A stretch of 64,000 nt of DNA from NCBI GenBank assembly GCA_008828725.1, contig MEHQ01001676.1:360275-424274 (forward strand), in the 5' to 3' direction. This document shows positions 48,790 through 61,100 of the stretch, piece after piece (within the stretch, counting starts at the first letter, position 1; the number at the start of each line of letters is the position of its first letter). The DNA is from Saccharina japonica. Taxonomy: Eukaryota > Sar > Phaeophyceae > Laminariales > Laminariaceae. The notes under the pieces are model-generated. The model saw only the letters and a program-made list of their open reading frames with translations, was not told the origin of the DNA and did not search any database. Position numbers and translations under genes: made by a program.

Positions 48790-49745
48790 ACTTTGTTATA
48801 TTAGTGTGTGTGGCTATACGATATTTGTGATTTTGTTTTTGGAACTTGAGAGAGAACAAGTGTCCACAACCATTCGCAACTGCAGCCCCTCTCCTCGTCA
48901 GGGTTCTTCCCTCACTACTTACTTGTCGACGTATTATGCAGAGAGTAATAGAGGGCGGTACTACCGATCATAAAGTTCCCACACCTGTCGGTAATGGATC
49001 ATGAATAGAGAGACCAGCAAATCACTCGTTGAGTTACCCCATGACTTTCGATTGGTTGCTGTTGTCATCCCTAAGCCATACAAACCTTTCCTCGTCTCTT
49101 TGTTCCCGATACGCCGCACGACACCATCTACGTTGACTGTTTTACGCAGCAAGGTACGGTGGATGGGACACTCGTTTTCTCCAAGTCAGGGCCGTCTAAG
49201 TGGGGCTGGATCAACCGGCGCCCTGTGGACGAGGGGTACGAACTTCATGTCACTGACACTGGCGTCGAAGTTCGGCTGGAAGGCCGGACCATATGGGGCA
49301 TCACCGCCGACTAATGAGTGGCTTAACCGGTTCACGACGAACTCGTACTGCGGACAACCCACACCCTACACTAGTTTCAAGTTGTTTGGCGTGAAAAGCG
49401 CGGGTGCAGTAGCTATAAAGGAGTTTATCCATTTGTGACTTTTGTGACTGCTGGCATGGTTTTGGGGACACACTTGCTTAACTCTAGAGTTGGATGGTGT
49501 TGACGGTAGTGACATGTAGTCCGTACTCGATCCGCTATCTGGTCGCTGTGAACGAGTCCAGAGCTGGCCTTCGGCTGATTTACGGTGCTTTATATAGTTG
49601 TCTGATTAGGTGTGGTGGGGTGGGATGGGATGTTGGGAGGGGGGCGGGGTGTAGTATATTGGAGTGGGGTGGTTTGAACACTGGTTTATGTATGATGCGA
49701 CCTTTGTAGAGAAAGTTGGGGAGTGCGGCCATGGCTGTGCCAGCT
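48790..49745 (+). repeat. Gene 1 3'-end duplication, copy 2, right part
   Basis: The match to gene 1 intron 5 resumes near TTAGTGTGTGTGGCTATACG and continues through a copy of exon 6 to the start of Rep copy B. It is collinear with about 36572-37535. Confidence 0.85.
49150..49314 (+). CDS. Orphan copy of gene 1 terminal exon
   Basis: This 165-base segment keeps the acceptor TGTTTTACGCAG, the reading frame and the TAA stop of exon 6. Of 15 base differences, which change 14 codons, ten codons are synonymous; only Glu-Lys, Gln-Arg, Asp-Glu and Asn-Thr replacements occur. There is no indel. That pattern indicates selection on the protein since duplication. No matching exon 5 is visible upstream between 39 and 48 kb, so it may serve as an alternative last exon for gene 1 (intron of about 12.7 kb), belong to a paralog that has lost its other exons, or be a recent relic. 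Confidence 0.55.
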   Translation, partial: QGTVDGTLVFSKSGPSKWGWINRRPVDEGYELHVTDTGVEVRLEGRTIWGITAD

Positions 49746-51277
49746 AGAGTACTGAAGACCTGCCAGTGTTGGTGTTCACCCTTTTACTTCATCCGTATAG
49801 TTTCCCCTGAAGCGTACAAGGTGATACGTTTGTTGTAGTTGTACGTCAGGGGTGTGAGTGCATCGTTCAGAGAGTCAATACGCCAACGATGGTATGTTTC
49901 GCTGTATCGAGGCAACACCTTCAGTGAATGCCGCAGACAGCAAACATAGAACGGTCGGCCTTAGAACGACGGTATGAGCACCAATCAGTCCTAAGCTTTA
50001 GAGGCAACACATTCAGTGAGTGCCATGAACAGAAAAGATGGGCCTAAAAACTAGGTAATGCTTCTAAATAAGTACTCGAACGGAACAATACCAGGTAGAT
50101 ACCCTTCATCCAGCTATGAGATCGATTTTAGGTTCAAACCTCATCTTTGCGATTGACAGTTGGTCCATACATTGTACTTGTAAGCTGTGTATGGTGCTGC
50201 AGTCACGCGTAACTTCGGATGTCGAGTTCTATTAATGGTTTGCCTAGCTGTGCGCGAGTTGGTCCATAAATTATTTTTGTAAGCTGTGTGTGGTACTGCG
50301 GTCACGCGTAACTTCGGATGACGATTTCTATTCATGGTTTGCCTAGCTGTGCGGTCTCGGGGGGGGGTCGTCCTGGGGCACGCAGAAACATTGGAACGGA
50401 TTACGTAGAGCCAAACGTCATCAAGGGTTGAACCGCCCGTTGTTTTCCAAAGCAAGTCGGTTCACCTTGTAGTAACGTTGTGGGGGTGCGACCGTTCGTT
50501 GTTGTCTAGTTTGTGTTTTAGATTTTTTGTTTTTGATAAAAACTAATGAGACGCCTTAACCAGCCCCGGCTGTGAGGTGGAGGATTCGTCCGAACTCAGC
50601 TTTGCAAGCTGGGGTATATAGGGTGATCGCGCGTTGTTGGGTATTGCTTTGTGTGGGTACGTTTCAGTTTAGTTTTGTTTAGCTTGGTTTGGTCATATGT
50701 CGTTTTAGGTTGTGGTGTTGGCATTTCTCTTCTCAGTCCAACTCCTTAAGAAGTTTTACGCTCGGATGTCTCTCGCTAAACATCTCTGTCTGGTCGCTAT
50801 GTACAGGGACAGTTTTTCATTTCCGCAGCCCCTAGAATTTAATCGGTGTTTCCTAGCTTATGCAGATGCACGCTGTTAATATGACATGCCTGGCCGTCAC
50901 AACTAACTGGCACGTAAGAAACATATGTACCAGGTGTTTCGCACGTGCTGGTTCTAGGTGTTTGGTAGTGAGGGTGTTAGAATACGGAAACTGAATGACC
51001 ATAGAAATGCTAAGTGATGTGCGGACACTGTGTAGATCGGAGATCGAGGCTCGTAACCTGTTCAGACGTTATGTGTGGAAACTCTCTAGGCTTGATGATT
51101 GGTGTGGAACCACTAACAATGACGCTAAGAGACCCGGATGTTAGCATGTATGTGTCAAGGGCCTCCGTGGGCTTTATAGTACGAGTGCTAGGGTAGGTGG
51201 GCAGTCAAACCGCAGTCTCCTGCCATCGTTCGATCGCTTCGTAGTAGATAAAATGGCGAGGCTCATAACCTGACGGG
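49745..51277 (+). repeat. Rep dispersed repeat, copy B (truncated)
   Basis: It is collinear with copy A from TACTGAAGACCTGCCAGTGT to GAGGCTCATAACCTGACGGG, where it stops. The next sequence belongs to the copia-related block, so B is about 300 bases shorter than A at its 3' end. Confidence 0.8.
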
Positions 51278-51539
51278 ATGTCGGAGGACTCCTTAACCCC
51301 AACGCGTCCAATTCCGGGGGCGCAACAAGCTGAAGCGCTCCCGGGGGCGTCGATAACAAAAGTGCCCCCGGGGGCACATTCATCACTTCCCTTTATTTTA
51401 TGGTGTTGCAATATTTTCCGTGGCATACTTAGGCCATGGGATTGTTCATCGGGTAGCACTTTATAGGTTATCTCCACATTCAGTGCTTGACTTACTATTA
51501 GCATAGAGCTTCGTCAAGGGAGGAAGGAGCCTTAGAAAA

Positions 51540-52441
51540 AGCATGGGGCGGAAATGCTTGGGCTGTTTGGCGCCTTGGTGGGGGGGCGGCGGATCGACGG
51601 CCCCGGCTACAATATCAGAGGAGTCCGACAACAACGTTATTTTCGGCAACAACGAAGATTCTAAACATATGGTGGTGGGCAGTGAGGCACCTGAGCACCA
51701 CCTCGATAACCTTCCCCGGTTACGGAAGCGGTTATCCGACCGCGTTCGGCTGGACGAACCACGCGAGATGACCACGGCCGGGGGAACCACAAGCTGAAAG
51801 TAGTGCCTGCAGAATTCACCATCAGCTACATAGTCGACCAGACCGGGCTTAGGCATCGAATAAGGCTGCCGGCTGTTGTGGTTGTGCCCCCAATCTCTGT
51901 AGACCTGTATGAAACCGCCAAATACCCGCAAACAAACCCGTATCGTGCAATCTCATACACAAACAAGGTTATTGCCGGCAGTGGCCATGTATCTGAGCCA
52001 GGCGACACGCTGCGACGCCTCGAACGCGATAAACCATCTGGCGAGGACAACATCCAAGCCATCACAGGTGCGCACGGAAGAGGCAAGCATCTACTTCGGC
52101 ACCTACCCGGGACGGTGGATTTGAGCATCACCTACAGGCAAGGAGGGTTCAAGCTCAACGCGTACTCCGACGCAAACTGGTGTAGTAACCCGGACAACAG
52201 GAAGTCAACTTCATCGTACGTCATGACGATGTGCAACGGCCCCGTGAGCTTCAAGATGAACTTAGGGTTAACGGCCCAGTCAACTGTGGAAGCGGGACCT
52301 ATGGCGGGATCTTTGGCGGGAACCTTGGCGGTGAGGGGGGCAGCATTTTGCGACAACACGATCAGAAGGGGGCTGGGCTTCAAGGAGTACTTCAAGTGCG
52401 TCCCACTCCACATCCACAACATTTTGGCACTACGTACATAA
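51540..52441 (+). pseudogene. Ty1/copia retrotransposon polyprotein fragment (RNase H end)
   Basis: The frame at 51803-52441 contains RNase H features of copia elements: GKHLLRHLPGTVDLSITYRQ, then LNAYSDANW with the catalytic Asp, NRKSTSSYV, GLTAQSTVEA and VPLHIHN. This domain degrades the RNA strand during reverse transcription. The expected glutamate-leucine after VEA is altered (VEAGPMAG), and the frame ends before the normal C terminus. The upstream frame 51543-51797 looks like the acidic linker before reverse transcriptase, but protease, integrase and most of reverse transcriptase are absent. It is a decayed internal fragment. Confidence 0.8.
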
Positions 52442-52494
52442 AACGCAGTGTAGGGGCAAGTATGTGTTTCCCACGGGCGCTGTGATAATCGGTA

Positions 52495-52910
52495 GCGATA
52501 ATGATCGGTAGGTAGCCATTAACTGATCAGTTATTAAAAAAATAAATTAGTATTGCTTCCACCACGTACTGGTGATCGTTAACCCTGGTCGGCACTATGA
52601 TCGAGTATCTATCGCTTCCAACGAGTACTGGTGACTGTTGTCCACGATCGGCACTTTAGTCAAGTTTCTATCGCGCTTCGATCAGGTGCTGATGATCGTT
52701 AGCTAAGATCGGCACTTTAGCAAACATAAGATATTACCCCAACAAGTGCTGGTGATCGTTAGCCATGATCCGACACTGTTGTCAAGTGTCTGTCGCGTCC
52801 TATGATACAAGGGCTGGTGATCGTTAGCCATGATCGGCACTGTCGTCAAGTTTCTATCGACTCCATCAAGTACTGGTTATCGATAGGCATGGCCAGTATA
52901 TTCATTTGCA
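52495..52910 (+). repeat. Minisatellite, ~60-65-base unit
   Basis: GTACTGGTGATCGTTA...GATCGGCACT...AAGTTTCTATCGC recurs about six times between the RNase H fragment and the polypurine tract, so it lies inside the retrotransposon's 3' region. Confidence 0.75.
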
Positions 52911-52915
52911 CTTCC

Positions 52916-53060
52916 ATTAGGGGGGAGTGTTGAGTGAAAGTAGGTTGGGTAGCCTACACACTTATGTAGTCCACGTCCAGTAAAACTAGTCAGTGCTAGC
53001 AATAGCAGCAGCAGCAGCAGCAGCAGCAGTAGTGAGCAGCAGAGCTGCTGTGTTAAGCAT
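52916..53060 (+). mobile_element. Polypurine tract and start of a probable 3' LTR
   Basis: TTAGGGGGGAG (52917-52927) is directly followed by TGTTGAGTGAAAGTAGGTTG at 52928. A purine tract abutting a TG-starting LTR is the usual layout at the 3' end of a copia element. The LTR's right end cannot be fixed, and an (AGC) repeat lies at about 53003-53029. No matching 5' LTR was found. Confidence 0.5.
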
Positions 53061-54966
53061 CTAGTCTATGGATAGCCGATCGATATACGGTACAAGTGCA
53101 CCCAGGACAAAGAAGGCGGTGCCATACGAAAACAGTCTGTGAAGGTTTCGAAGTTGGACCAGAGAACCTTTTGAAGTGATGCGGGGAGACTACAATAGTA
53201 GATTGTTGCACTACACAACAACCCAGCAGGTCTAGATGCTGTGGTACAGGACAACAGCCCATTAACGCTTGACGTTGTGGCATAGGAGACCGCCCCCACG
53301 CTGTCACGCCTCGCTGCTCATCACAAAATCTACCTTGAGCCCAGCAAGTGTAACATTATAAGCCAGTTTTGGCCCCGATGGTTTAGTACACATAACTCTT
53401 TTTTTTTCTACCAAATCAAAATTAGCCCCAGGCTGAGTGTCCATCAGCTCCAGCGTTAGCCTCTGCTACCCCACGCCATTTCATGGACACGCGCAGCGTT
53501 TTCCCTTCACGGAGCTAACAACATCATAACATTTAACAGCACTACTTATGTACAAACCGCCTGTATGGCTGGACAAAACACCTTGGATGACAACCTTGCC
53601 CACGGGGATACAATTTATCGCATCGAGGGGCAACGTACAGAGCAAAGCCGCAGCACAGCACGCTAAAGCACTGCTCATGAACCGTCTATTTTGGCTAGTG
53701 AATGACTATCGCTTGTCACCGGGAGGATACCACCAACTAACACACCTTCTTCGCTAGAACACTACAGCTGCACTTGCCTCCTAGAGCAAGGCACGAAAAC
53801 AACAAATAAATGGCTATAGTGACGCGTGCTACGGTAGAGGTGCGCAGTTGATTTTAGAGGGAAAACAAGGGCTATATACCCGATGAACAATCTCGTGGCT
53901 GGAGCATACAACGAAACTTATTGCAGCATAAAAAAAAAACGAAATTCCGACGGTTTTGGGTTAAGGAGCATAATAATAGTCATCCAGAAACATTTTCAGC
54001 CAAAACGTGCTGCATCTATCGCACCACGTGTCCAGTGAGACTCGAGCCTCTCCGGGGGAAACGTCTATGTACCATGTTTGAGTTGCATTGTCACTTGAAA
54101 TATTGAGACAATCAAACACCGCAGCCCCCGGTACCTTAATGACGGAGATATATGTTTTTGCCTCGTACACGCTCAGCTACATGTATGTGCAACGAAAGCC
54201 ATCGCGCCTAATGGAAAACTCGGGGGGCAGCGTGGGTATCCTCCACTATAATCGTCACCCATGCTCTCCCCGATGGGCCTTGTGCCAGACGGCCATTTTC
54301 TAGAAATAACGAAAAACAATGCTACACGCGTACAACATTCAGCTTTTACGCCTACCACCGCACCCCTATCAGTAGCTATATATATACATAGATGGGCACA
54401 CAAGGGATCCTTCGGTAGCTGCGCTTTGTTTCACTTCATTGTAATTCCAAATATAGGACCGGCTTATCCTTCGGTGCCTCTCAGTACCGATGTGTCTCTC
54501 TAGTAACCTGCAGTGACATGCACCTTTTCCGTTGTCGGGAAACTAATTGCAGTACGTCTTCCCTTCGCGTTCAAACCGCCGGCGTGACTCAGAACAACAA
54601 ACAACCGGGTTCGACGTCTTCAGAGACTGGGGCGAATACCTAAGAAAAAAGCCCAGGGCGAGGAGCCGGGGAAAACTTCAACACACAAAAACTCCGCCAC
54701 CAACTGAGAACATGGAAAGGGTTGTGTTTGGCCCGATTAAGCGAACACCACAGCCGTGCACGGAAAGCGAATATACGTCCACGCCACAAAGCACGAAAAG
54801 CTGCTACCATAGTCTCAACCCAAAGCACGAGCAGCACAAAATAAAAACCAAATATGGCAAGAACACAGCCCGCCGCCTACCCTCAGCAGGCGGGCTGTAC
54901 CCCGGCCACCGCGGGACCACGAAGGCTCGCCACGCTGTTATATCGGCAAATACTGTTTTGCCCCAA
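53061..54966. other. Non-coding stretch downstream of gene 2
   Basis: No supported gene. Overlapping frames on both strands are short. A tRNA B-box-like GGCTCGAGTCTCA occurs on the minus strand near 54035, without a matching A box. Confidence 0.45.
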
Positions 54967-55110
54967 CTACGTATACGAGTTGACGATGAGCGAGGCCCAA
55001 GCGAGAGCGACGCCTCTGGTAAGCGCGTACACCAAGGGTGTAAGTCCCGGGACTGTGCTGCTCGACGACGAGGTAGATTCGTCCTCGATGCCAACTTCCG
55101 GGGACGGTTC
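54967..55110 (-). CDS. Gene 2 last exon (proposed)
   Basis: A C-rich tract and GTTCACAG acceptor precede 47 codons and a stop. The segment is acidic and Ser-rich (EVGIEDESTSSSSS), then hydrophobic (TPLVYALTRGVALAWASLIV), as expected for a stalk plus membrane or lipid anchor. Its phase matches a donor GAG|GTGCGT at the end of the previous exon. The alternative is that the previous exon simply reads through to a TAG at 55431. Confidence 0.5.
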   Translation of the reverse strand, partial: EPSPEVGIEDESTSSSSSTVPGLTPLVYALTRGVALAWASLIVNSYT

Positions 55111-58100
55111 CTGTGAACACCAGAGATAGAGCAGGCGACGGGGGGGGGGCAGTAGAGCAGGCGACACGATAGCATCGGGACAGCAGAAAAGGGATACCAT
55201 GAGCACGAAGCGATCACACGACCCGATTGGAAAGGGGGGTTCGTTACTGTGCAGAACACCACACAAAAGCTTCCAGACTAACAGCAAACAAATGTAAATA
55301 CCTACCCGAAAAACGTGCGTTCAAGCTTCAGGGCTGACGCAAGTAAAAACATGACGCCTTCGCCCAGAGCCATAGACTCGATAATTTACTCCTTTTGTGT
55401 CTCGATGGAATATAGACAAAAAGGGAAACCCTAAACTATTTTACGGCACATAGTGGGTAACCCGAGGGTAGCACATGCAGCCTCGAGGAGATACGGGGGA
55501 GTTCCACGTGGACAGCCCGGCGACAGCCACTTGGTATGGTAGGTACCGGTTGATAATACAACACGCACCTCATCGTCGTCAGCGGCGGTGGAGCACGTTT
55601 CGACTATCCCGAAGGTTCGCTCAAAGTCGGAATCAGCTGCCAACGTGTCCGTGCTTCCGCCACCGTCGCAGTAACCAACCCCGCAAGCCCCAGAGTCTGG
55701 CACATTCTGGTCCGGGTAGTACATAACGAAGTCGATGCACCTGCAATACCCCCGCGGCGAGATAATTTGCGGAGGGGAAGGGTTGGCGTACTGTTAGAGG
55801 TGAAGCGCATGGTGCCGGACTTGTGTGTCTTTCGCTGCCTCTCGGTATTCAATGCCCAGAAACAGGCATCGCGGGATGCACCAATGACATTTCTTTACGC
55901 TACCGCCAAGTTCGAGGTGTGCATACCTCCCAGAATCTTCAAATTTCACAACACAGCACTTGCGTTGTAGGAGCTGGAGACACGCCATGCCAAACGGGTG
56001 CTCTTTACAATCCGCGGTCCTACGGTGTGGAGGCAAAGGCTGATCGAAGCAACGTTTTGACATATTTGTCTCCTTTTCCGACAACGACGGCAGTTTCAAC
56101 ACATCGACAATCGGCACTTCGTGGAAGCCGTCGTGCGCTGGACTGACCCCCCGGCATTCCCTACAACGCCAGCGCAAGCAAGCGTCCACTACTGTGGTGC
56201 ATTTCTCATCATGTCGAGGCGCAGCAAGCAACTTACATCTCGTTTTCAGACCCTTGGCCGAATGTGACGTTTTCCGAGCCCACTGAAGAGAGAGAGGTGT
56301 CGTAGTAGCAATGGGTCTCGAACCGATCCCCTTTCTGCATAGTAGGCAGTTGTTTCGTGAGCAAAAAACAAGGTTACGGTGGAACAGTGGAGGCACAGCA
56401 GTGGCGACGAGTTTTGTGGTGGTGGTGATGGTAGTGAGGAAGTGCGACGGCAAGATGGCTTGGCAGCAGAAGGAACAGAGAGAGAGCGGTTAACCAGTGA
56501 TGACAGTGCACGCGTGAATTCAGCAGGCGTGGCCGTGGTAAACAATCGCTTGCACTACCAATATACTCCAACGCGATCACCCGAAGGCACTACAGCCTAC
56601 ATTTCACTAGTCGGAAAGCGGTAATAACCGAAACGAATGCGCAACGCTGCGGGTTTTTCTGAAAGCAGAGAATCCCGCCGACAAACCTGAATAGTCACGC
56701 TGTCGTTACTGGTGACAAGATGGAAGCCCGCTTGCAAGAAGGAGTAGTACTCGACCTCGGCAGAGTGGACCATGATCTCCTCCCCGTCACTGTTGTTGCG
56801 GTACTGCCGAGTCTCGAGCCGCTGCCCGTTCTCGTGCATGTGAAGCCCGTGCGAAAATACGGTGACTTCGTCAACCTGTGCGTGGGAAACAGAATAACAC
56901 GACGTGTGTGTATTCGGCGCACGACATAGGGGGGCGCGGCTTCAGATGAAATTTTCCGTCGCTCAATGGTAAAAAAAAACACGCGCACAAGGGCAGAAGG
57001 TAACAACAATGATAAGCAGCACAACCAATCAGTCCAGGTGAAGCGTCGGTTGGAAGTTGTACCGTAGGAGCAGAGCATTCCAATAAGCGGGAGTACACTA
57101 TTTATCTATTTTCGTCGGGGGTACAGGTCTGAACGGTAACCTCTTCCATGTCTATAGTAGTTGGATTATGGATTCCTACTGATGTTGTGACTGGAATAAG
57201 CGCTACCCATTGTCAGATGGCAAAATGGATACTAACAAGAAGCATTTTCTACGAAACTCCGACCCACCTGAACATGACGTTAGTAGATAGCCTTTTTATT
57301 AAACTATCATCAGCGCCACCTCGGTGTGTATTCATGTAATCACCCGACTTATCACTACAGCACTTGATTTGTTTTCTTAATTATATTTAAATGGCACTTG
57401 TTGTTGTGGCGTTTACTATTACTGGGTGTTGTACCGTTGCGTGTTACTTTTTTTGCGTAACCCGGAGTTACGCCAGAGCTGGTGTCGAAATTCTACCCCT
57501 TCCTGGAAAACGTCCGCTGCCCCCTTCCCTACACCCACGCAATACGTACGGTAGAAAACCCTACTGCTGTACGTAGTATGTCGAACATGGCCATCACTCG
57601 AAATCCAATGAACCAAGAAAATAGCAAAAGAGATGTATGGCCTGAGATAATAACGTACAATACGGCCACAGTCCCTGGTCAGCAGACGACAATTTTTCGG
57701 CAATAAGATCATGCAACAAGTGAAACAAACACGTAAGTACCTCAATACCGTAGCAAACCTAACGAATTACCCGCACCTGGAAGTGCTGCTCAAAGCAAGA
57801 GCTAGGACACTCGAAGGAGAAAGACGACTTTCCCTCGGGCAGGGGATATCCATTTAGTTCGACAAAAGGATCGCCCAGCTGAATCACCCCCATGTGTATC
57901 GGGCGGAGCTCCTCCGTGTAATACACGCGCACGCCGGAGTCATCGACCAAACCTTCGATTTCGTCGGGGTTGTTGTAGTGTGTCTCAATACCTAGAGACA
58001 CAAACCTCCCCGAGGCGCTACCGAGCAGAAACCCCACGTCGTCGGGCAAGGCCATGTCGGACGATCCGGGCGCCCAGACGAAGATATCCGCGTAATTATA

Positions 58101-61100
58101 GTTTTCACAGGGCGTAGTAGAAGTGGACGTCGTGGGCGCTGTGGGCGTCGTAGAATAGTCGTCCCCACCGCACAACTCGTCGCAGTTGTCGACGGTATAC
58201 GCCCGGAGCACGATATGGTGCACATATTCCGCGTTCTCGCTGTTTACAACAGCCTCGAAACCGATGGCGTGGTACTGCCGTGTGTGACCGCCATTGGAGT
58301 CATTCGAGCGAGGCACAGAGCGAGATGGAAGAGAGCGGGTACATATAGGGCGTGTGAGGAGAGTGTCCTGATTAAAAATGACGCGCCTACACGTAGTTGT
58401 TTGGTAATATCAACGTGTTCGCCACAGACAAAGCCCGGAGGGGACACATGTGCCAGGTCCTCGCTGAACCAGGCTTCGTTTTGCAGAGGATGATACTGGT
58501 ACCAAGCCTTCACGCTTGCGATACTGCTTTGCATGGGGTTCGTCGGGCCCCCTGGGTGGGTACTCTGGACAACAGCCAAAGTACCAAGAGGGGATTATAT
58601 CGCTAATGCGCACGTTTACAATGTAGCACCGCGCCACACACACAAGTTTCTTCACGATACACCGAGCAGAATCCGTTCTGCACTCCTCACAAGGTAGCAT
58701 GTACGACAGGTATTTCAGTTTGGTAGTGGGGTGGTCGGTTCATCACATATTGTACACGTTTAGGTGCACGGCATGGTTAGCATGCATCTCTCCGCTAAAG
58801 GCAAAAACGCCTGTCTGGCTTGAGTGAGTCTTAGCTCTTCGACCGGCGTTTCCAACCTCGACCGAAAATAACGCGAACCACATCATGCACCCCCACGCGC
58901 GGCATTTTTACGTGCATTTCGACATCTCTAAACGAAAAGCGCCATCCTCGAAGAGGCGTAGCCACGCGCGGGGGTAAGGGGGGGACGGGACGCGGGTTAT
59001 GGGATGAAAAAATTGGAACAACCAACACTTTTCAACCATGTTGAGTACGGGAGAAGGGCTGAGCATGAGTGCCCCCAAGCCGTCGCCTGCGAGCTACACC
59101 GTGACGCAATACGCTGGTCTTCCGTGTAAGTTGATATATCGCAGGCCACACCATGCCGAGTCGTACCTCGTCCAACGCAGGTAGATCCGATGCTGATACG
59201 CAGGTTGCTTCGTACTTCGTCCGAGTTGCCGGGATGGTGAAGTCGCGCTGCCCAGTTATCACAAGGTACACGCGGGGGGGGGGGGGGGGGGGGGTCGAGC
59301 GTCAGATCGATTGCGCTATCGTGCTCGTAGAGTGCTCCTGATATGCCGTGGGCGCAGGAATCGGCAGGACCCAATCCATGAGTTTCAGACCTACGTTTGC
59401 GACGAAATTGGAAGACGGCCGGCGAAGAGATCGGGGAACCCCGAAATTTCAAGGTGACACGAGCACGGTTCCACCCGGGGCGTTGCCGGCCCGCGAAGAA
59501 AACAATCCCTCTGGATGCTTCCAACAGCCGCCGGCGGGACCTGCTTCCCTTCGCTGCGCTTCTTGTTTCGATATATATGGTCGACAACATTTTACCAAAA
59601 TATCTAGTAATCGAAACCACGTCTAGCAGTAAATGGGTCAATGGACTAGCTCCGACAGCTCGGACTTCCCCAACATAGCTCTCACCGCCGCAACGTCGAA
59701 GGATAAGACCCCGGGGTCAGACGTGAGCTCGACAATTGGATCGAAAATTGAGTTCTCCATCCCGCCGTACAGGATGACCTGCCCCTTGGCGAAGTCGGCG
59801 TCATGGTAGCTGATCGTGTCTTGATCACCCCAGGCGGCGAGGATTCGCGTAGCCAGAGCTCCTGTGTCGTCGTTTCGTCCGCGCGTACATATGTTGCACA
59901 GTAGTGCATGTTCAGTTTCGTTGTTTTTTCGTGGCCATGTAAATGTAACGGACGTACGAGTATAGTGGTAATACTCCGTAACTACAAATGCATCAGCGCC
60001 GTGACGCTGCAAACCGGTTAGGCAGTGAGGGGATCATCGCGCCTTCATTGAACTGTGTGGTGGGTGATCGCAACACGTGGCGTCTGGGACATCCGGTGGG
60101 TATCCTTTCGGGTTGCTATAGATATGTAGGCATACACAATGGTACTGAAACTGTGGCGGGTAACCGTCATGGAGACCTCTGGGGTCGTCATCATCCATGA
60201 CGCGCATAATAACATCACTCTGTTTCATCTCTCACTGATCTGAGTCCACCTATCTAGCTACAGTAGGTGCACAGCAGTGCTGGCCCCGGGTATTAATAGC
60301 TGCGTCACGAAGAGTTTGCAGGGCACGTCAAATCGGGAGCTGCTACGGTATTGTACAGATGAAAAACGTCAAACCGATTCCGCTTGAACCAAGTATAGTA
60401 GCAGCACAGTAGACCAACCGGAACAGAAGAACCGGACTACGAACCACTGCAAAGATCCAGTACGTTTACATACGCAACGTCGTATTCCCTACCGGGACCG
60501 AAACCGGAAATGGGATGCGGCACCTCTGTCGATCGCCGCGACAGACCAAAATTTTTAACCAAGTTTTCCTCCTCGTAGCCGGTATTACAGTAGTATCACG
60601 GTTACTCTACACGCCTACTGCTAGCTGAAACCCTCTTGGGGCTTCAGAGGGGAAGATTGATGGATCGAAAGTGACGGTTACAGTGACGGGTACAGCAGTA
60701 GTAACGGCCACTGCGTGATCGGAGGATGTATACAATGGTTGGTGCCCGAGTTACGACAATGGTTGCAACGCAAGGAAGGAGTCTCGTGCGGGATCGGGCG
60801 CAGCATGTTCCCACCCGCTTTTGCTGGGGCGCTCACGCTGATCGTAGACGGTTGACATCACCACACAAAAGTTGATCATTATTGTTTTGGTCGCTCTATT
60901 TCGCGGGCCCAGCAAGTAAGTGACGACGCTTGCTTACGGCAGGCTGTGCTTGCTGGAAACTCGTGTGTGGCACGCCTTGGTGCTCACTTATCTGGAATCG
61001 ATACGTAAACACTACATCGCGGGGTTCATAAACCGCCACCACCGCAAATCTCTCCAAAGCGCCCCTAATACAGGATGCTAGCCTTTCAAGCAGCAAGTCG

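Noticed and set aside
49001-49438. A 145-codon plus-strand frame across the orphan exon
   Set aside because: It uses a different frame from the conserved exon; exon 6 homology and synonymous changes support the other frame.
58997-59641. A 214-codon minus-strand frame in gene 2
   Set aside because: It contains a poly-Pro run from the C tract and overlaps the real 27-codon exon in another frame.
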